Positions 1 to 7,500 of a stretch of DNA of 13,351 nucleotides are shown here, one piece after another; position 1 is the stretch's first letter; each line of letters opens with the position of its first letter. Source of the DNA: Bacteroidales bacterium (GTDB lineage: Bacteria; Bacteroidota; Bacteroidia; Bacteroidales; UBA7960); the NCBI GenBank assembly GCA_003557765.1, contig PWNO01000260.1:1-13351 (forward strand), written 5' to 3'. The position numbers were made by a program, and so were the translations under genes. The notes under the pieces are model-generated. The model made no database searches and had not been told where the DNA came from. It saw only the letters and a program-made list of their open reading frames with translations.

Positions 1-443
1 AGAAGAAATTCCTGAAACTGCCGCACCTCGACGGGGGGCGTGAGTTGCTTAAGGAGTTCATAAAGGACAACCTGGAGTATCCGGAAGAAGCGCTGGAAAA
101 GGGCGTGGAGGGGGATGTCATCGTGAAGTTTAAGGTAACGGGAAAAGGTGAGGTCATACAACCCGAGATACATAAGGGAATCGGCCATGGCTGCGACGAA
201 GAAGCCATCCGGCTGGTAAGCATGTTGCGATACCAGTCGGTAAAAAACCGGGGGGTACGTGTGACTACCAACAACAAGATCAAAATTCCTTTCAGGATCA
301 AAAAGCAAAAGAAACAAAAGATATCCATGACCTATAAGCCGGCGGATGCGGCAAAGAAAGCCGCCGGTAAGCAAGTGGAAACCAAAGAGGCTTCAAAGCA
401 GGATAAAAAGCCGGTCGTTTATACGTACACCATTAAGTACTGA
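1..443 (+). CDS. TonB C-terminal domain protein, 5' end outside window
   Basis: The reading frame is open from the left edge (first full codon at 3) to TGA at 441-443, leaving 146 visible residues. Residues 7-96 read as a complete TonB_C domain: a Leu-Pro-x-x-x-Gly-Gly lead-in, a helix, the hallmark YPEEALEKGVEGDVIV segment, the GIGHGCDEEA turn and a final beta strand ending in IPFRIK. In classical TonB this domain contacts the TonB box of outer-membrane transporters. In Bacteroidota the same fold is also common in periplasmic or membrane-anchored proteins, including BlaR/M56-type sensors, so the full protein's role cannot be read from this fragment. About 45 Lys-rich residues follow the domain (KKQKKQK, then KKAAGK and KQDKKP), which is unusual because TonB normally ends at the domain. 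A TTG at 45 could be mistaken for a start, but it lies inside the domain, so the true start is upstream of the window. Confidence 0.85.
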   Translation, partial: KKFLKLPHLDGGRELLKEFIKDNLEYPEEALEKGVEGDVIVKFKVTGKGEVIQPEIHKGIGHGCDEEAIRLVSMLRYQSVKNRGVRVTTNNKIKIPFRIKKQKKQKISMTYKPADAAKKAAGKQVETKEASKQDKKPVVYTYTIKY

Positions 444-460
444 TTTCGGAGAAGCACTAA

Positions 461-491
461 GGCTGTTGGCTTTTAGCTTTTGGCTATTGGC
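461..491 (-). repeat. Heptamer array, GCYAANA type, inverted copy
   Basis: Read on the minus strand, four contiguous 7-mers (485-491, 478-484, 471-477, 464-470) fit G-C-(C/T)-A-A-(A/T/C)-A, followed by a partial unit at 461-463. It starts 17 nt after the stop of the TonB-C gene and faces a plus-strand array of the same family at 533-567. Units are degenerate but keep perfect 7-nt phase. Confidence 0.85.
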
Positions 492-532
492 GAGAAAGTT
501 TTGCGGATTGTTTTGATTCACCTGCTCTGTTT

Positions 533-567
533 GCCAAAAGCTAATAGCCAATAGCCAACAGCTAACG
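533..567 (+). repeat. Heptamer array, GCYAANA type
   Basis: Five contiguous 7-mers start at 533, 540, 547, 554 and 561, each fitting G-C-(C/T)-A-A-N-(A/G). The array is separated by 6 nt from the octamer array at 574-613. With the inverted copy at 461-491 it could form an imperfect stem around a 41-nt loop. Unit 464-470 is exactly complementary to unit 554-560, while the inner units pair with one or two mismatches. There is no T tract, so it is not a standard terminator, though it could end or protect the upstream transcript. Confidence 0.85.
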
Positions 568-573
568 GAAAAG

Positions 574-613
574 CTTTCGACTTTTAGACATTTTGTCTTT
601 TCATCTTTTTGTC
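574..613 (-). repeat. Octamer array abutting the queD start
   Basis: Read on the minus strand this is five contiguous 8-mers (606-613, 598-605, 590-597, 582-589, 574-581) of the form G-(A/T)-(C/T)-N-A-A-A-N. In the direction of queD the units read NTTTNG(A/T)C, and the last one is TTTTTGTC, 15 nt before the ATG at 629. The same family occurs at 9653-9732 and 10883-10922. Confidence 0.85.
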
Positions 614-628
614 ATTCCAAACTAATAC

Positions 629-1093
629 ATGCTTATGCACAACACACCCGTGGTACGCCTGACCAAACAGTTTCGTTTCGAAGCTGCGCACGCACTATAC
701 AATTATGATGGTCCGTGTAAAAACATTCACGGACACAGTTACCTGCTTTATGTTACGGTTAAAGGGCGTCCTGTGGAGGACACTGCAGATCCAAAATATG
801 GTATGGTGATGGATTTTGGTGTGCTTAAGCAAATCGTGCATGAGTTGATTGTTCATCCGTTGGATCACGCCCTGATGGTCAATGCCCACTCACCGCACAA
901 GGAGATGATGAAGCAATCGGATCTGCTTGGAAAGGTGGTGGCCGTGCCTTATCAGCCAACCTGTGAAAATATGATCCACGACTTTGCACGAAAGATCAGG
1001 GCGGCATTACCGGCAGGTGTTTCTCTTCACTCCCTGCGGCTCCATGAAACAACAACTTCTTATGCAGAATGGTTTGCTGATGATAATGCCTGA
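629..1093 (+). CDS. queD: 6-pyruvoyl-tetrahydropterin synthase family / 6-carboxytetrahydropterin synthase
   Basis: A 154-residue protein of the PTPS/QueD family. QueD converts dihydroneopterin triphosphate to 6-carboxy-tetrahydropterin in the cytosolic route to queuosine and other 7-deazaguanines. The zinc ligands are visible as His21 (FEAAHAL) and His34/His36 in the Cys30-x3-HGH motif, where Cys30 is the conserved catalytic cysteine. Asp79-His80 (PLDHAL) supplies the catalytic pair. Glu113 in PTCEN and Glu140 in LHETTTSY are the conserved pterin-binding glutamates. Length matches the family (about 120-150) with a modest insert around residues 86-106. ATG at 629 is the first start after the repeat arrays; ATG at 635 is a possible alternative, and no Shine-Dalgarno is evident. 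No other queuosine gene (queC, queE, queF) lies nearby, so QueD rather than a biopterin-type PTPS is inferred from the CxxxHGH pattern and bacterial context. Confidence 0.9.
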   Translation: MLMHNTPVVRLTKQFRFEAAHALYNYDGPCKNIHGHSYLLYVTVKGRPVEDTADPKYGMVMDFGVLKQIVHELIVHPLDHALMVNAHSPHKEMMKQSDLLGKVVAVPYQPTCENMIHDFARKIRAALPAGVSLHSLRLHETTTSYAEWFADDNA

Positions 1094-1114
1094 GCAGGGT
1101 CTGTTAGGATATGG

Positions 1115-1266
1115 TGGTGGGATGATAGCACTTTATGATAAGTAGAACGAACAGATCACTTTCGGGAGGTTTGATGGCATATTCTGGTGGGATGATATCC
1201 CGGGATGATTTCATGGAATGATGCCGGGTTTTATTTAATGGGGTGATGTTTTGGGATAGTCCCTTT
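1115..1266 (+). repeat. Degenerate 13-bp array, GGGATGAT type
   Basis: The 229-bp gap between the convergent ends of queD and yebC contains GGGATGAT-like cores. From 1189 they follow a 13-bp period: 1189-1201, 1202-1214, 1215-1227, a strongly diverged unit at 1228-1240, 1241-1253 and 1254-1266. A further copy lies at 1119. The 13-mer TGGTGGGATGATA is present exactly twice, at 1115-1127 and 1185-1197. No gene and no intrinsic terminator were recognised in this gap. Confidence 0.65.
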
Positions 1267-1322
1267 CCTGTTGCAGGAAGTCACCGGTGCGCTGGCTGCT
1301 GCTAATCCCTGTCTGGGCAGTC

Positions 1323-2078
1323 CTACATGGATGCCATGAGCTCTTCGGTGAGTTCCATGTTGTGAAACACGTTCTGGATGTCATCCTCATCTTCCAGGGC
1401 GTCAATCATTTTCAGGATCTTCTGTGCCGCCTCCTTGTCGAGTTTAACGGTTGTTTTCGGAATTCGCTGCAGCTCGGCGTTTTCAGCCTCCACGTCCATT
1501 TCTTCCAGCTTTTTCATCATGCTGCCGAAGTCCTCCATGGCCGTATATATGGTGTAAAAGCCCTCTTCGTTTTCGGCTTCTTCCGCCCCGGCATCGATGA
1601 CCTCCATCAGGAAATCATCTTCTTCCATGCCCTTCTCTTTCACAACCTTTTCCGGAATGGTGAACACCCCTTTCCGGTCAAAAAGAAAGCTCAGTGCACC
1701 CTTGGTTTCCAACTTGCCTTCGTGTTTGTTTAAAATGGAACGGACAGCGGATACGGTGCGCTGAAGGTTGTCGGTAAGGCATTCAATGTAAATGGCCACG
1801 CCATGGTTTCCGTATGCTTCGTAGGTGACCTCCTGGAAGTCAGCTGCATTCTTGTCGCCAGCCTTGGAGATCGCCCGCTGGATGTTGTCCTTGGGCATGT
1901 TTACCCCCTTGGCGTTGGCAATGGCCAGACGCAGCCGCGGGTTGCCCTCCGGGTCGTTGCCGCCTTCCTTTACTGCCACGTTGATTTCCTTGATTACCCT
2001 GGAAAAGATCTTCGAACGCCTGGCGTCCAGGGCGCCTTTCTTGCGCTTGATTGTTGACCATTTGCTGTGTCCTGACAT
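1323..2078 (-). CDS. yebC: YebC/PmpR (TACO1) family protein
   Basis: A 251-residue cytosolic protein matching the YebC/TACO1 family along its full length (usual 240-250). It begins with the signature MSGHSKW, followed by the basic helix around residues 11-32. Next come the Pro-x-LRLAIANAKGVNMPKDNI block (about 47-67) and the YEAYGNHGVA segment (about 86-95). The acidic C-terminus carries the DEDDIQNV pattern (about 230-237). Family members were long annotated as transcriptional regulators; TACO1 and more recent bacterial work point to a ribosome-associated role in translation, including at proline stretches. The frame stays open 30 codons further upstream, but the ATG at 2078 is chosen because family homology begins exactly there and a promoter lies at 2096-2123. 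The gene is convergent with queD. Confidence 0.95.
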   Translation of the reverse strand: MSGHSKWSTIKRKKGALDARRSKIFSRVIKEINVAVKEGGNDPEGNPRLRLAIANAKGVNMPKDNIQRAISKAGDKNAADFQEVTYEAYGNHGVAIYIECLTDNLQRTVSAVRSILNKHEGKLETKGALSFLFDRKGVFTIPEKVVKEKGMEEDDFLMEVIDAGAEEAENEEGFYTIYTAMEDFGSMMKKLEEMDVEAENAELQRIPKTTVKLDKEAAQKILKMIDALEDEDDIQNVFHNMELTEELMASM

Positions 2079-2095
2079 ATCTATAGCCGTTTTTA

Positions 2096-2123
2096 CAAAA
2101 ATACATACTTTTATTTTTTGCAA
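2096..2123 (-). promoter_or_regulatory. Bacteroidota-type promoter of yebC
   Basis: On the minus strand, TTG (2123-2121) is followed after 17 nt by TATTTTTG (2103-2096), an exact fit to the TAnnTTTG -7 element used by the Bacteroidota primary sigma factor. Its downstream end is 17 nt from the ATG at 2078, implying a leader of roughly 10-13 nt. The TTG touches the T tract of the upstream gene's terminator. Confidence 0.7.
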
Positions 2124-2156
2124 GAAAAAAAAGCAGCCGGCACCGTGCCGGCTGCT
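2124..2156 (-). terminator. Rho-independent terminator of the GIN/barrel gene
   Basis: The arms 2132-2142 and 2146-2156 are perfectly complementary (AGCAGCCGGCA on the plus strand), giving an 11-bp GC-rich stem with a 3-nt loop. On the minus strand an eight-base T run follows (2132-2125). It begins 30 nt after the stop codon of the gene at 2187-3647. There is no T tract on the other side, so it acts in one direction only. Confidence 0.9.
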
Positions 2157-2186
2157 CCAAACCAACAATAAAAAACTGCAAAAACA

Positions 2187-3647
2187 TTATCCGCCAATCA
2201 GGCGAATCCCAATGCTGAACGGGCTAAGTTCCGGTCCCCTCTCATCCTTGAACATGGAGTTGAGGGCGTAGGTGGCAAAAAAGTTGAGGCGTCCCCAGCC
2301 GATCTGGCCGATGGCATCCATGCGGATGGGTACAAGGTGAAAATCATCGCGTGCACGATCGGTCTGTTTGCTGCCATTTTCATCACGATACTCCACCTTG
2401 GTATGGCTTCTCAGCCTGAAACCTGCCTGTATGCCGGCAGAAAAATAGAAACGACTCCATGTGTTTGGATCTTGTATCTGCAACTCCATCATCAAAGGCA
2501 CATTCAGCTGGAAGACCCTAAGCCTGTTTGTACGCAGGTCGAAATCAGCCGCTTGCCATTCAAGGCCATCATGGTCATGCTGCAGGATGATGTCGTTTGA
2601 TAAATGGTAGTTTGTCCATTGGATGCCAAGCCCGCTCACAAGGCCGAACAGTTTGTTGTCGCCGCGTGCCAGCACATGGTTCTGATGGAAAAAGTTCAGG
2701 TTTACCTGCAGCGACTTGTTATAGTCAAGGTCCATGAACCGGGTTTCATCCGGAAGACTGATGCTGTTATTGTCACCAAAGTAGCCGTTGAGGCCAAGAT
2801 ATAGCCCGCTCCAATTGTTTCGCCAGCTGGTGTGTGGACTTCTTCTCACCACAGGGCGCTCGCCTTCGGTAATGACGACTTCTCTTTCACCCAGCCGCAT
2901 AACCAGTGTGTCATTGTCTTGCTGTTCATTATACCCATTTGGCCGGTCTGCATTTTGCACTCCCCGCACACTGGCGGTGCCCGATGTACTATAGTTAGCC
3001 ACCGGGGGGTTCCCGCGCACGATGATGGAAGAGGTGCCACTGGCCCTGGCCTCCAGTCTTTCGGTAACCCTAATGCGCACGTTTGATGTGCCTGATGATG
3101 TGGCCTCCGTTACAAGGGTTTCCAGGTCATAAGCCCTTACCCTGGATACACCGCTTACCTGGAGGTCGTGCCTGGTGGCTTTGCCCGAGAGCTTGATGCT
3201 GCTGGCACCACTGATGCCGGTGGTCAGCTGATCCGTCTTCAGTGAGAGCTCCATGTCGGAGGCTCCCGATACCTTCAGGCGCAATGCGGGTACCTCAATC
3301 TTTTTGGTGCTCTGCATGGAAGAGGCGCCGCCGGCATTCAGGTAGGAAAAATCCGGCGCGGTGATGCGTACGGTAAGATCACGGAGGTTTCGTGCACGCC
3401 TCGAATAATTGATGTACAACACCTGGTCTTCAACCACGGTTTCGATGTACTGCAGGTGGGATTCAGGGGCCTCAACCTCTAGCGCATAGGTGTCGCCCTG
3501 TGTTACATAAACCTCGAAAACACCGGTAACTTCCACCCCGGTAAAATCCGTGACTGCTCTTTGCTCAATAATAATTTCCGAGGCTGCCCATGCAGGTAAG
3601 CAAAGGAATAATGTAATGATGAGTGTTAAAAAAGTGCTTGTTTTCAT
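2187..3647 (-). CDS. Secreted GIN (DUF2807) head domain fused to an outer-membrane beta-barrel
   Basis: A 486-residue envelope protein. Residues 1-21 form a signal peptide (Lys at 2, hydrophobic core, Ala-x-Ala cleavage site before Ala22). Residues about 25-230 match the putative auto-transporter adhesin head GIN domain: FTGVEVTGVFEVYVTQG near 35-51, followed by a ladder of S-G-(A/T/V)-S-x-(V/I/M) turns. These turns start at 106, 127, 146, 165, 185, 203 and 222, a rung spacing of about 19 residues that suggests a beta-helix. After a linker (about 228-275), residues about 278-486 look like a small PorT-type outer-membrane barrel: it opens with WSGLYLGLNGYFG, continues with alternating amphipathic strands, and ends FSIGIRLIGG. 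Function is unknown; surface display of the head by its own barrel is an inference. The gene is followed by its own terminator and is divergent from the lipoprotein gene at 3895. Confidence 0.85.
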   Translation of the reverse strand: MKTSTFLTLIITLFLCLPAWAASEIIIEQRAVTDFTGVEVTGVFEVYVTQGDTYALEVEAPESHLQYIETVVEDQVLYINYSRRARNLRDLTVRITAPDFSYLNAGGASSMQSTKKIEVPALRLKVSGASDMELSLKTDQLTTGISGASSIKLSGKATRHDLQVSGVSRVRAYDLETLVTEATSSGTSNVRIRVTERLEARASGTSSIIVRGNPPVANYSTSGTASVRGVQNADRPNGYNEQQDNDTLVMRLGEREVVITEGERPVVRRSPHTSWRNNWSGLYLGLNGYFGDNNSISLPDETRFMDLDYNKSLQVNLNFFHQNHVLARGDNKLFGLVSGLGIQWTNYHLSNDIILQHDHDGLEWQAADFDLRTNRLRVFQLNVPLMMELQIQDPNTWSRFYFSAGIQAGFRLRSHTKVEYRDENGSKQTDRARDDFHLVPIRMDAIGQIGWGRLNFFATYALNSMFKDERGPELSPFSIGIRLIGG

Positions 3648-3804
3648 GATAATAAAGATTTAATGGTTCTTGTTTTTATGGATGCAGAATGTTTTGGTCG
3701 TTTATATGTGTTTACATGTTGTCAAAAAGTAAAAAGAACGAAAAGTCAGTAATTTGATGCGTTTTCGATACTATGACGTGGTGTTGCTTCAAAAAGTTAC
3801 AGCA

Positions 3805-3832
3805 TTGAATGCTTGTTTTTAAATTATTTTTG
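3805..3832 (+). promoter_or_regulatory. Bacteroidota-type promoter of the lipoprotein gene
   Basis: TTG at 3805-3807 and TATTTTTG at 3825-3832 are separated by 17 nt, the same spacing and an identical -7 octamer as at the yebC promoter. This predicts transcription start near 3838 and a leader of about 55 nt before the ATG at 3895. It lies in the 247-bp divergent gap 3648-3894. No exact TAnnTTTG element was found there for the opposite-strand GIN gene; the nearest is an imperfect TACTTTTTG at 3731-3723. Confidence 0.65.
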
Positions 3833-3894
3833 TCCCGAACGGATATTTTTTTCATTTTTGCAGCGTAATCAGTTATTCACTTAAACAAACAACG

Positions 3895-4509
3895 ATGTAC
3901 AAGCATTTTTTGATTGCTGCGATGGCAGTGGTATTTTTTGCCTGCGGACAGGCTCCCGAACAACGAGGTGAGCGTGAAGAGCAGGTTCAGATGGAGGCCC
4001 ATGAGGCAGATCGGCTGGAACAGGGCGGATTGACCCCGGAAGAACGTGCGTTTATGGATAATCTGGCCAGTTTGTGCGGCCAATCGTTTGCCGGTGAGGA
4101 AGTATACCTGGCAGAAGGTCGTGAAAGCTGGGCCGACGATCCTTTTGTGATGCATGTAATCAAATGCGAAGAAGATGAGGTACATATCCCTTTCCACGTG
4201 GGAGAGGACACCTCACGCACCTGGATGTTTCTCGTGGAAGACGGCCGCCTGCGCTTCCGTCATGATCACAGGTATCCTGACGGCACGCCTGAAGAGAAAA
4301 CCTTGTACGGCGGTTACGCCGACGGCACTGGCACTGCCTATGCACAGCACTTCCCCAAGGATGATTACTCGCGTGAACTGCTGGAAGATTATTTCGGACG
4401 GGAATGGCGCGTGGTGATGGATGAAGAAATGACCACCTATTCTTATCGCCTGCTCTATGACGGCGAAGTGGTTTTCCAGGCGGACTTTGACCTGACGGAA
4501 CCGCTTTAG
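3895..4509 (+). CDS. Predicted lipoprotein of unknown function
   Basis: A 204-residue protein with a lipoprotein signal: Lys3, a hydrophobic stretch at 5-16, then the lipobox-like FFAC with Cys17 as the predicted lipidated residue and Gly18 at +2. A charged, Glu/Gln-rich linker (about 19-45) leads to a soluble domain (about 46-204) rich in acidic and aromatic residues and probably mostly beta strand. That domain contains ASLCGQSFAGE, an RFRHDHR segment and a C-terminal block WRVVMDEEMTTYSYRLLYDGEVVF. I do not recognise a named family. The layout resembles small secreted Bacteroidota proteins annotated only as hypothetical. The ATG at 3895 is supported by the signal peptide and by the upstream promoter. 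Its stop codon is 3 nt from that of the opposite-strand GH13 gene. Confidence 0.75.
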   Translation: MYKHFLIAAMAVVFFACGQAPEQRGEREEQVQMEAHEADRLEQGGLTPEERAFMDNLASLCGQSFAGEEVYLAEGRESWADDPFVMHVIKCEEDEVHIPFHVGEDTSRTWMFLVEDGRLRFRHDHRYPDGTPEEKTLYGGYADGTGTAYAQHFPKDDYSRELLEDYFGREWRVVMDEEMTTYSYRLLYDGEVVFQADFDLTEPL

Positions 4510-4512
4510 GAT

Positions 4513-7500
4513 TTATTTCTCTTGCAGGTTTTTCAGCAGTGTCTCCAGCTGGTAGCCCGACTGGTCGGACAGCTCCGTAACCTCATTAAGCATTTTGATG
4601 GCGCGGCGTACAACCCCGCCTTGTGTCTTTGATGATGTGCTTGCACTTCCTTTTGTTTCTCTTTTTCCTTGCATGAAAACTGAGAAAGAGGAAATGGCAT
4701 AAAACCAGCGGCAAAGCTGTTCGAACGACTCTTTGCTGTAATACCAAATGCCATCGTGTAAGTTAACACCCAGGTATTCCTTTACAAGCGGGTCCTGCAT
4801 TATTTTCCCGAGCTTTTGCTTTTCCTCCCGGATGACCGGGTCATCGCGCAGCGTAGTGGCTGACCGACCGCGAGGCAAAGGCTTGTCGTGAAAATCGAAT
4901 ACATTTTCCTCGTGACGAAGTAAGATCCGGATGAGGATTTTGTACTTTTCCTGGTCTGACTGGCTGTGCCCTGTTTGGCTGAGTATCCCATCAAGGGCAT
5001 GGGAGAATAGCAATTGATCAAAAAACAGCGCATCGGCATCCTGGCTGGTCTTGCCTGCCGCACTTAGGGCATTGAAGGCCAGCAAGATCAGGCTGTTTTC
5101 CCGATAGCTGTGGCCTGGCGAAAGCAACAGCAGGTCTTCTGCTGAGTCTGCCCCCAGGTGTTTCAGCAATTGTTGTATCCGGGAATCTCCCAGCTTCAGA
5201 AAATGGATGCCCTCTGCAATGCTATGCAGGCGCATGGCAAACTCCGCAAATGCTTTTTCGGTTTTTATGCCTGTCAGCCCGCTCCCGGCGAGCTTATCTG
5301 CAAAGGCAACATAGTCTTCACGATAAAGCGCTGAAACCTGGTTTTGTTTTTCCAGGTTGCCTTGCCTGACTATTTGCTCGATAAAATGGTGCACCCTTTC
5401 CATGTCAAACACTTGTTGAAAGGCCTGATGCAAGGGTTGCATGCGTTGAAGGTCAAGGGCAAGCTGCAGGTCATGGAAACCATGGCCACCACCCTGTGTG
5501 TAGAGTTCGTGGATGCGACCATCCGAATCATATAGCTCTTCAAAATCCAGGAAAACACGATATTCAAAACCCTGCAACTGCCTGTGAAGCCCATTTTCAT
5601 GGATGACTTTGCCATTCCACAGATGGTCCATGCCGGATACCTGCTCACGCACCTTGTAATACATCCGCGAGTCGTTTTTTATCCCCAATTCGTGACCCAG
5701 GGTGGAGGTGATCATTGTCTTCGACCCGCCATCATCCGGGAGTCGCGGCGCCGAATGCTTGATCCAGCCTTCACAACGGTCATACTTGTTATTGAATAGG
5801 ACCAGTGCTTTTTCATGGTGGTGCCTGTTGGTGAAGGCAAAGACATTTTCGTTAATATGCCCGTCGCCGGCAAGGAAGTCATAAATGTGGAAGTGCCTGA
5901 CTTCGCTGAAGAGATAGCGTTTTGCCGTAAGCGGGAATATTTCCCTTTCGTGTTTTTCAATGAGCCACGTATTGGGTTCTTCATGATAATAGGCCCGCTG
6001 ATATTCCATACCATATTTCTCTGTGAACCCTTCAACCTGGCCGTGCGCGAACATAGGCAGGCCCGGTAGGGTGTTCATCAGCACACAGATCCCAAAATAT
6101 TTATCACCTGTGCCAAACTGCTGGATCGCCGTTTCTTCATCCGGGTTGCTCATAAAGTTGACGTAGCGTTTGAGGATCTCCGGTTCAAACTCCAGTGTCT
6201 TGGTGATGAGGTCGCGGTATTTTTCGTTTTCCTCGTTTTTCAGCATGTGCATGAAGGCGGAGTTGTACACGCGGTGCATGCCCAGGGTGCGAACAAAATA
6301 GCCTTCCATAAACCAGAACGCCTCTGCCAGCAACAGGGTTTCAGGAAGTTCCTTGTTGATGCGGTCGACCACCTCGCGCCAGAATTCTTCCGGAAAGAGT
6401 TTGTCAAAGGCTTGCCTGGTCATCGCATGTTCGGCGCGTGAAGGGATGTCTCCACCGGTACCTGGTCTTGGGTACCAGAGGCGCGCAAAATGCTTTTTTG
6501 CCAGGGTCATGGCGGCATCAAACCGGATGATGCTGAACCTGCGGGCCACGTGAAAGATCTTCTGCATCACAGCCTCACGTACTTCGGCCTTCAGCATGTC
6601 GAGCTGCGCAGTATCGTTCCAGGGCATCATGGTGCCATCGTTGCCGTGGTAAATGTATCGCACATCATTGTATCGTTTGTCCACCCGCTGAAATACTACG
6701 GCAGCATCGGTTTTGTTGTAATAGCCATCTTCGATGCGGATCTCCACATGGGGGTCTTCCGACAGGTTTTCTCCATTAAAGGCATAGTTAGGAAAGGGAG
6801 GGAATGGTGATTGTATGAAATAATCCGGGTGTTCAATGATCCATTTGGAGTACACCCCGGTATGGTTAGGCACCATGTCGGAGGCCAGCCGGATGCCACG
6901 TGCTTTGGCTCGCCTGTTCAGCTCCTGGTAAGCCTCATCACCGCCAAGGTCCTGTGCCACCTCGTAATCGTAAAGTGCATAGGCGGAGGAGATGGCATCC
7001 GGATTTCCCATCATATTTTTGATCTTACGTGATGCCGCACTTCTTTCCCAGAGTCCGATCAACCACAACCCGTTGAAATTCCTTGCAGCCAGCCGGTCAA
7101 GTTCCTCATCGGGGATTTGATCCAGCCGCCGGATATCGCGCTGGTAAGCCTTCGACAGCTGGTCGAGCCATACATAGGTGTTCTTGGCGATCAGCACCAC
7201 CCTGGGCATCCAGTGGATGTCTTTGGTGAAGCGCTCTGCCTCTGCATAGTCGAGGGCTGCATCCTGTGTGGCATCATAACCGGATTTGCCCAAAAGCATG
7301 CCTTCGTTGTCGGGTTTGCCGAGATAATCCGGTGCAAAAGTCGGGGAAGCTCCGCCATGAGCGCCCGGAAGGATGTCTTCTTTCATCAGGTCTTTGCCCT
7401 GCAGGATCTTATTGACAAAATCAGCCGGAAGGTATTTTTTCCAATGGGTAAGAATGTAGTCTAACTGTGCAAAAAAATCATCGGGGGCATGAAGGAAGGG

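Noticed and set aside
45..47. TTG start for the first gene
   Set aside because: It lies inside the TonB-C domain; the frame is open to the window edge and domain sequence is already visible upstream.
461..613. CRISPR array
   Set aside because: Repeats are 7-8 nt, contiguous and degenerate, with no unique spacers and no cas genes in the window.
629..1093. Biopterin-type 6-pyruvoyl-tetrahydropterin synthase as the primary call
   Set aside because: The Cys-x3-HGH spacing and bacterial context favour QueD; activity cannot be separated with certainty by motif alone.
1287..1733. Plus-strand 148-codon frame opposite yebC
   Set aside because: It is antisense to the strongly conserved yebC gene, and its Phe/His-rich product matches nothing; a shadow frame.
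2079..2168. Thirty-codon upstream extension of yebC
   Set aside because: It covers the promoter and the upstream gene's terminator hairpin; the invariant MSGHSKW start lies at 2078.
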